Assembly (NCBI GenBank): GCA_031265725.1
Contig: JAISCH010000274.1
Span: forward strand, 1-5,620
Direction: 5' to 3'
Source of the DNA: Propionibacteriaceae bacterium
Lineage (GTDB): Bacteria > Actinomycetota > Actinomycetes > Propionibacteriales > Propionibacteriaceae
DNA length: 5,620 nucleotides
Below, piece by piece: positions 1-4,524 of the stretch. A program made the position numbers and the translations under genes. Each line of letters starts with the position of its first letter. Positions within the stretch are counted from its first letter, which is position 1. The notes under the pieces are model-generated. The model was not told the origin of the DNA. It did not search any database and worked only from the letters and a program-made list of their open reading frames with translations.

Positions 1-1
1 G

Positions 2-85
2 TTACACGATCAGCTTCCCGGCCGAGGGCCCCGCATCCACGCACGCCACGCCGCGCACCAGCAGGTCAGCACCGCAAATCAAACA
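2..85 (-). other. Possible 3' end of a convergent minus-strand gene (fragment)
   Basis: On the minus strand a stop-free run of 27 codons ends in TAA (complement of nt 2-4) and finishes with DAGPSAGKLIV. The run begins just after an in-frame TGA at 86-88. The codons nearest the end mostly carry G or C in the third position, and the peptide has the hydrophobic, Gly/Val-rich look of a real C-terminus. The opposite + frame shares the same wobble positions, so this GC bias does not decide between strands. The protein is not recognised. If the reading is right, a convergent gene has been cut off and joined to LanKC sequence somewhere around nt 70-120. If it is wrong, this is only the shadow of the LanKC 5' part. 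Confidence 0.25.
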
Positions 86-2213
86 TCAGACAACCCGCCC
101 TGGTGAGAAAACCTCAATACCGGGTCCAGATGGGCTCCTGGTCGCCGATCACCGTGGTGTTGTGTTTACCATGCCGACCGACGTCGAAGTGCCGATTGCT
201 GTAATGGAAGCCCATGACCTGTACCTCGAAGACTCTCCCAGCGCGATTGGTGACTACGCCTTGCTGGAGCCCATTCATCAATCAAACGGGGGCGGCGTCT
301 ACCGTGCGTTTCAGTCTCCCGATTCTGTTCCCACTGTCCTCAAAGAGGCGCGTCCCCATGCGGGCCTGGATCTTAGGGGACGCGATGCTGTGGAGCGCCT
401 CGGTTCAGAGCACGCAGCGTTAGAAGTGCTCGCAAGGGAAGGAATTGCACCACGGCCGATTCGCCGATTCACCGCATGGGAACACGAATATGTCGAACAG
501 GAGTATCTGGACTATCCAACCCTCGCGAAATGGCGTACTGCCAACTTCCCATTTAGCTTCTATGGCAAACCCAGCAAGTCTATAGCCCGATACGTTGCCA
601 TGGCCACAACAATCTGCGAACACATCATTGAAGGAATCGACGCTGCGCACGCAGTCGGGACGGTTCTTGGGGATATCCACCCTGGGAATATCATGGTTGC
701 CGGCGATCTGTCTGTGCGTTTCATCGACTTGGAAGACGGCCGGTCACCCGATTCAAATGATGGCAGCACGTTCAATGCTCTCGGGTTTCTTCCTCCAGAG
801 TCCTTAAGCCCGTTCGAGGGGGATTGGTTCTCGGCCGTGAGAGCTATGCTGACGCTCTTCTCTGCGGACACGTTGGTTGAACTGGTGTCGCCTGCCTACT
901 GGGACCTAATGCTCGAACGCGTGGCCCAGCGCTTCGGGTCTGATGCAGCAACGTTGATCGAAGATACGTCCGTGAAGCACGTTCCGAGAGGGCCACTAGA
1001 GTATCCATTGGCCCCTTCCGATGCGCCGATCACGGGCAAGGACTTGCTTCCCGCTTGGGACGGGAAGCCGGAAACACGACTCGCTTGGCGGGACGCAATT
1101 TGGTACGGCATTCAAAGATCCCGTCGAAAGATTCCGGGACAGTTGTATTCGGGTGACGTCCGACAACACGAGGAGTTCGGGCACATCAACATAGTGTCCG
1201 GAGCGGCTGGAGTCATTATGAGCGCGGCGCGATCAGGCTTGCCCATTAGGCAGCGCGATATCAATTGGTTGGCAGACCACACGGTGCAAGCGACTAAGCG
1301 GCAGAGGCCCTCAGCAGGATTGTTCGACGGCATTGCCGGAATAGTTGCCGCCCTCTCGGAAATAGGCCTGACCGATCTTGGTAGTGACCTCATGGCAGTG
1401 GCGTGCGCCAATACATATTCGACGAACCGTTGTGACCTGGCGTCAGGTGTATCTGGGACGGGGCTAGGTATGCTGGCTCATGGAATGGAAACGGGAAACC
1501 AGGCTTTGGTTGACTTCGCCATAGGAATTGGTGATGCGCTCGAAGATCGGCTCCTTGAGCCGGACGGCCAGGCTGCCCTTCGGCTCAGCCGAATCGCGGG
1601 CCTCCTTACTGGCTGGTCCGGAGTTGCGGTGTTTTGGACAGCTCTGGCGAAGGCCGGTGTCAGAACGGCCCACTTCTCTGAGCTTGTGCACTTGGCAATC
1701 ACTCGTGACTTGGCAAACACGGAAGTGGACGAAAACGGCGCGTTGGGAGCCATTGACAGGGCGGGCTCGCGATCGTTGCCATACCTTGCGGCAGGGGCCG
1801 CAGGAGTCCTAGTCGGAGCTTCGGCAGTCCGAGGACTCGTGGGCTACGAGGATGCCTTCCGAGAAAGCTGGCTAGCGATGGTGACAGCATGTTCATCGGA
1901 TACCTACGTGTTCTCTGGATTCAATCAGGGCCGATCCGGTATCGTCGCGGCGCTCGCGGTCGCGGCACCGTGGACGCCGCAAGCGACGGGGTTGATTCAG
2001 ACCCACTTCGACGCGCTGAGGGACCGAGCGCTCAAGTGGAGGTCCAGTTTGCAGTTTCCGGGCGACTATTGCCTGCGCCTGTCTAGCGACTTCGGCACCG
2101 GAGCGGCAGGGATACTCAGCGCGGCCACCGCCGCGACTATGGACGCTTGGAATTGGATGCCTATCGCAAGTCCGGCATCTCACATCGCCGGGGATAGGTG
2201 CGGGCAGCAATGA
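3..2213 (+). CDS. lanKC: Class III lanthipeptide synthetase LanKC (RamC/LabKC-like), 5'-partial
   Basis: This enzyme phosphorylates Ser/Thr in a precursor peptide and directs Cys cyclisation; it acts in the cytoplasm. The frame is stop-free from nt 3 to the TGA at 2211-2213. The GTG at 162 looks like an ordinary internal Val: the codons just before it (from about nt 123) read as the usual LanKC linker, PDGLLVADHRGVVFTMP, and no RBS precedes it. Counting from the 162 codon, the kinase domain has SNGGGVYRA (Gly-rich loop), VLKEARPHAG with Lys61, GDIHPGNIM with Asp171 and Asn176, and FIDLED with Asp189. The LanC-like cyclase covers about residues 345-683, with repeats such as GLFDGIAGI, LASGVSGTGL, GLLTGWSGVA, PYLAAGAAG and FGTGAAGIL. 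The Cys and Cys-His zinc ligands of LanC and class IV enzymes are missing (GFNQGRSG at that place), which marks class III. The N-terminal phospho-Ser/Thr lyase domain (about 200 residues in the family) is not recognisable in the window. The precursor gene follows 26 nt downstream. Confidence 0.93.
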   Translation, partial: YTISFPAEGPASTHATPRTSRSAPQIKHQTTRPGEKTSIPGPDGLLVADHRGVVFTMPTDVEVPIAVMEAHDLYLEDSPSAIGDYALLEPIHQSNGGGVYRAFQSPDSVPTVLKEARPHAGLDLRGRDAVERLGSEHAALEVLAREGIAPRPIRRFTAWEHEYVEQEYLDYPTLAKWRTANFPFSFYGKPSKSIARYVAMATTICEHIIEGIDAAHAVGTVLGDIHPGNIMVAGDLSVRFIDLEDGRSPDSNDGSTFNALGFLPPESLSPFEGDWFSAVRAMLTLFSADTLVELVSPAYWDLMLERVAQRFGSDAATLIEDTSVKHVPRGPLEYPLAPSDAPITGKDLLPAWDGKPETRLAWRDAIWYGIQRSRRKIPGQLYSGDVRQHEEFGHINIVSGAAGVIMSAARSGLPIRQRDINWLADHTVQATKRQRPSAGLFDGIAGIVAALSEIGLTDLGSDLMAVACANTYSTNRCDLASGVSGTGLGMLAHGMETGNQALVDFAIGIGDALEDRLLEPDGQAALRLSRIAGLLTGWSGVAVFWTALAKAGVRTAHFSELVHLAITRDLANTEVDENGALGAIDRAGSRSLPYLAAGAAGVLVGASAVRGLVGYEDAFRESWLAMVTACSSDTYVFSGFNQGRSGIVAALAVAAPWTPQATGLIQTHFDALRDRALKWRSSLQFPGDYCLRLSSDFGTGAAGILSAATAATMDAWNWMPIASPASHIAGDRCGQQ

Positions 2214-2220
2214 TGGGAGA

Positions 2221-2230
2221 AGGGAGGTGA
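2221..2230 (+). promoter_or_regulatory. Strong ribosome binding site of the precursor peptide gene
   Basis: AGGGAGGTGA contains GGAGGTGA, an eight-base uninterrupted match to the anti-Shine-Dalgarno tail of 16S rRNA. It ends nine bases before the ATG at 2240. It fixes the start of the 41-codon gene and predicts very efficient translation, as expected for a RiPP precursor that must be made in excess over its synthetase. Confidence 0.85.
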
Positions 2231-2239
2231 ACGATTCTC

Positions 2240-2365
2240 ATGCACAGGATTCTTGAGCTGCAAGATGCCGAGCCGATGACGGTTGAGGCTACTCGATGGA
2301 GCGGGCTCAGCCTGTCGGGATGCTCCGGTTTCAGCGGAGTGAGCCTGATCGGTTGCGGCTCCTAA
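2240..2365 (+). CDS. lanA: Class III lanthipeptide precursor (SapB/AmfS-like), 41 aa
   Basis: This ribosomally made peptide is the substrate of the neighbouring LanKC. The leader begins MHRILELQDAEPM. ILELQ at residues 4-8 fits the (I/L)-(L/F)-(D/E)-L-Q helix motif that class III synthetases recognise; RamS has LFDLQ. The core starts near Thr18 and holds two exact S-x-x-S-x-x-x-C ring motifs: SGLSLSGC (residues 21-28) and SGVSLIGC (32-39), separated by SGF and followed by GS. This is the tandem arrangement of SapB and AmfS, where each motif becomes a labionin or a lanthionine plus dehydroalanine. The core has seven Ser (21, 24, 26, 29, 32, 35, 41), two Cys and no charged residue after Arg19, so an amphiphilic, surface-active or antimicrobial product is plausible. 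The leader/core cut site is inferred and could lie anywhere from about residue 17 to 20. Start choice rests on the excellent RBS. The gene lies 26 nt after lanKC in the same direction. The exact peptide is not one I recognise. Confidence 0.93.
   Translation: MHRILELQDAEPMTVEATRWSGLSLSGCSGFSGVSLIGCGS
2300..2323 (+). other. Ring motif 1 of the lanthipeptide core
   Basis: Codes for SGLSLSGC (precursor residues 21-28). Ser21, Ser24 and Cys28 have the S-x-x-S-x-x-x-C spacing that class III enzymes convert to a labionin, or to a lanthionine plus a dehydroalanine. Ser26 within the ring could also be dehydrated. Confidence 0.85.
2333..2356 (+). other. Ring motif 2 of the lanthipeptide core
   Basis: Codes for SGVSLIGC (precursor residues 32-39), again with exact S-x-x-S-x-x-x-C spacing (Ser32, Ser35, Cys39). 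It shares six of eight residues with motif 1 and 17 of 24 nucleotides, which suggests the two ring units arose by duplication. Confidence 0.85.
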
Positions 2366-2392
2366 TGAATACCGACCTTGGTTGGCAAAGAC

Positions 2393-2437
2393 CCGTGGCT
2401 CTGTTGCGCCGCCCGTGCAGGCGCAGCAGGGCCACGG
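2393..2437 (+). promoter_or_regulatory. Strong hairpin between precursor and exporter genes
   Basis: The arm at 2393-2410 pairs with 2420-2437 to give an uninterrupted 18-bp stem (16 Watson-Crick pairs and two G-U wobbles, at 2400/2430 and 2404/2426) closed by a nine-base loop, GCCCGTGCA. It lies 27 nt after the precursor stop codon. No T-tract follows, so it is not a classical intrinsic terminator. It could act as an attenuator or as a 3' stabiliser and processing point that keeps lanKC-lanA transcript above exporter transcript. The stem is directly visible; the role is inferred. Confidence 0.6.
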
Positions 2438-2574
2438 CGTCCGGTACCGCGCGAACAGCCCGAGGCTAGCGCACCGCGGGATGCGCGTGATTTCCGAGGC
2501 GGTTCCACTGTCCGGCGTTCGATCATCAAAACACTCGCACGGCATAGGTCACGAATATCACCACTGGGGCACTG

Positions 2575-4425
2575 ATGGGCAATCAAAACGATCCTTCTTC
2601 TCGGCACGACAGGGCATTCCGGCGCGTGCTGCGTCTCATGGCACCCCAACGAGGTAGCATCCTTGGCGCGGCGGGCATGAGCCTCCTGGCGGCAGGATTC
2701 ACGCTGGTTCAACCCCTTCTCGTCAATGGCACGCTCCGGCGTCTCCAGGAAGGAGAGGGCGTCGGATGGCTCCCGCTGCTCTTGGTGATAACCCTGGCCT
2801 GCGCAACCACCATTTCGGTGGTGGAATCGTATCTGCTGTTGCGAGCGTCCGAGCGCCTCGTACTGCGCGCGCGACGGGCCTTCATCCGGAGCGCCCTCCG
2901 CCTACCGATCAGTTACTATGACAGGAACGATCTTGGAGATCTGGTATCCAGGGCAGTGGCAGACACATCTCAATTGCGTCATCTGCTCACAGAGGGACTT
3001 GTCGAAAGCGTTGGTAGTGTCGCAATCATCATCGGAGCGGCTACGGCAATGCTTGTGATCGATCCGCTGCTCTTCATGATAGCGGCTGCAGTGTCCCTCC
3101 TGACGTTCACAGCAATGTTCCTGGTTTCGCGAACGATGCGTCGCACTTCGCAGCAGATTCAATCGGCCTTGGGTCTGGTCGGTTCAGAAATGACCAGGTT
3201 TCTGGGTGCAGTCAAGACGATACGCGCCTCGGTCGCGGAGAGGAAGGAAGAACGCCGTGTGGAAAAGGCTGCAGAGAACGCCTACCTCCACGGCATTCGC
3301 TTGGCCAAAGCGGAGGCCTCTGTGGCTCCTTTGGCCAATGCAACCATGCAAATTGCTTTTCTGGTCGTTGTGGCTGTAGGCGGAATGCGCGTTGCGCAAA
3401 GCCGCATTAGCATCGCTGACCTCGTCACTTTCCTCTTGTTTCTGTTCATGCTAATAGGCCCGGTTGGCTCAAGCTATTCCACCCTCGGCAGCGTCTACAG
3501 GGCACTCGGATCGGTGAACCGTCTGGATGAAATACACGCTCTACAGCCCGAGGAAGACCGTAGTTCCGCGACCGCGCAGATCGCTACCACCGGGGGTCGA
3601 TCCAGCATCGAATTGATCGACGTGTGGTTTTCCTATGAAAGCCGTGCGCCGAATCCAGTCAGCGCCCCGCCCGACCTGGAGGACGGTTCCTGGTCAATCT
3701 CAAGCGAGCTCGGGGCGCTTCGCGGACTTAGCTTCCGCGCGCACGAAGGACAGGTAACGGCAATAGTAGGCCCGTCGGGTGCTGGCAAGAGCACCGTATT
3801 CAATCTGATCGAGCGCTTCTATGATCCACAGCGCGGTAGTATTCGGGTCGCTGAACAGGACATTGGGTCTGTGCCTCGTGAGGCGGTGCGAGACCTCATC
3901 GGGTACGTCGAACAAGACGCGCCGGTTCTGTCCGGTTCATTCAGGGACAATCTGAAACTATGCTCAACTGGTGCCAGTGACGCCGCCTGCTGGGAGGCGC
4001 TGGCCGCTGTGAATCTGGACAGTCTGGTACGGTCGTCTCCGGGACAGCTTTCGTCAAGGGTGGGTGAAAGAGGCACCCTGCTCAGCGGGGGTGAACGTCA
4101 ACGACTCGCGTTGGCCCGAGTAATGCTCTCGGGGCGGCCGATCATCCTCTTGGATGAATCCACGTCCAATCTCGACTCGGCCAACGAGGAACTATTGCGG
4201 CGAGCAATTCGAGAGGCCAGCGATGACCGAACGGTGATCATGATCGCGCACAGGCTGTCGACCGTGATTGGCGCTGACAAGATCGTGGTCATGGAAGCGG
4301 GAAAGGCAGTTGCAGAGGGCAGGCACGAGGAGCTTCTGAACACCAGTCAGCTCTATCGCGGTCTGGCGGAAGCCCAGTTTGGGCCGACGTCGCGCGCGAG
4401 ACGTTTCGAGGTGATCGTGACATGA
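2575..4425 (+). CDS. lanT: Lanthipeptide ABC exporter, fused TMD-NBD half-transporter (RamA/RamB-like)
   Basis: This 616-aa membrane protein probably exports the modified peptide as a homodimer, powered by ATP. The N-terminal part holds about six transmembrane segments (roughly residues 27-50, 60-82, 138-158, 160-180, 250-270 and 277-300), as in type-IV exporters. The ATPase domain follows: A-loop Tyr354, Walker A GPSGAGKST (399-407), Q-loop Gln447, signature LSGGE (503-507), Walker B IILLDE with Asp527 and Glu528, D-loop SNLD (531-534) and switch His559, so all catalytic motifs are intact. No C39 peptidase domain precedes the membrane part, so it should not cleave the leader. About 20 extra residues (around 360-380, Pro/Asp/Ser-rich) sit between the A-loop and the first NBD core strand. 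The ATG at 2575 is the first ATG after an in-frame TAG at 2545 but has only a poor RBS, GGGG close to the start. Ram-type clusters usually have two such proteins; here only one is seen. A multidrug exporter is the alternative, but context favours the peptide. Confidence 0.9.
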   Translation: MGNQNDPSSRHDRAFRRVLRLMAPQRGSILGAAGMSLLAAGFTLVQPLLVNGTLRRLQEGEGVGWLPLLLVITLACATTISVVESYLLLRASERLVLRARRAFIRSALRLPISYYDRNDLGDLVSRAVADTSQLRHLLTEGLVESVGSVAIIIGAATAMLVIDPLLFMIAAAVSLLTFTAMFLVSRTMRRTSQQIQSALGLVGSEMTRFLGAVKTIRASVAERKEERRVEKAAENAYLHGIRLAKAEASVAPLANATMQIAFLVVVAVGGMRVAQSRISIADLVTFLLFLFMLIGPVGSSYSTLGSVYRALGSVNRLDEIHALQPEEDRSSATAQIATTGGRSSIELIDVWFSYESRAPNPVSAPPDLEDGSWSISSELGALRGLSFRAHEGQVTAIVGPSGAGKSTVFNLIERFYDPQRGSIRVAEQDIGSVPREAVRDLIGYVEQDAPVLSGSFRDNLKLCSTGASDAACWEALAAVNLDSLVRSSPGQLSSRVGERGTLLSGGERQRLALARVMLSGRPIILLDESTSNLDSANEELLRRAIREASDDRTVIMIAHRLSTVIGADKIVVMEAGKAVAEGRHEELLNTSQLYRGLAEAQFGPTSRARRFEVIVT

Positions 4426-4502
4426 CCGTATCAGGACGCTGGGTCGATGGTTCGCGGCTCCTGTCGGGGAGCCAGGTCGTGCGGCCCGCTAATGAAGCGT
4501 GA
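4422..4502 (+). CDS. 26-codon ORF overlapping the exporter stop (ATGA), remnant or small peptide
   Basis: The ATG at 4422 overlaps the exporter's TGA in the ATGA arrangement typical of translationally coupled operon genes. The frame runs for 26 codons (MTVSGRWVDGSRLL, ending VVRPANEA) to a TGA at 4500-4502. It has no family resemblance that I can see, no signal peptide or membrane segment, no Cys, and no independent RBS. An overlap of this kind usually introduces a full-size gene, for example the second ABC half-transporter of Ram-type clusters, so the ORF may be the stub left by a deletion. It may also be chance. A 6-bp GC hairpin (4456-4461 with 4468-4473) lies inside it. Confidence 0.25.
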   Translation: MTVSGRWVDGSRLLSGSQVVRPANEA

Positions 4503-4508
4503 ATAGTC

Positions 4509-4517
4509 AGGAAGGAG
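4509..4517 (+). promoter_or_regulatory. Ribosome binding site deciding the TTG start of the permease
   Basis: AGGAAGGAG ends seven bases before the TTG at 4525. It is the only good Shine-Dalgarno match in the region. The permease frame has a TAG at 4504 and no ATG or GTG between that stop and the conserved region, so this site supports TTG as initiator. Confidence 0.7.
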
Positions 4518-4524
4518 CATTCGA

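Noticed and set aside
162..164. GTG at 162 as the true start of LanKC
   Set aside because: The codons before it are open to the window edge and the last ones (PDGLLVADHRGV) fit the LanKC linker. No RBS lies upstream, and starting here would leave no lyase domain. It could serve only as a fallback start if the 5' part is really lost.
2397..2437. Resemblance of the left hairpin arm (GGCTCTGTTGC) to IS6-family terminal repeats
   Set aside because: Eleven bases match the start of IS6100-type ends, but there is no transposase, no second end at element distance and no target duplication. The pairing arm is adjacent and better explained as an RNA stem.
2393..2460. Classical rho-independent terminator after the precursor gene
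   Set aside because: The stem is strong, but the bases after it (CGTCCGGTACC) contain no T-run.
2378..2575. 65-codon TTG-start ORF ending in a TGATG overlap with the exporter start
   Set aside because: No RBS, no ATG or GTG start, mixed wobble-base composition and an Arg/Pro/Ala-rich translation typical of GC-rich spacer. The overlap with the exporter ATG alone is not enough.
2180..2712. Two overlapping minus-strand ORFs of about 120 codons across the spacer
   Set aside because: They lie antisense to the precursor and the exporter start, have low-complexity Arg/Pro/Ser/His translations and no RBS. They are explained by scarce stops in GC-rich DNA.
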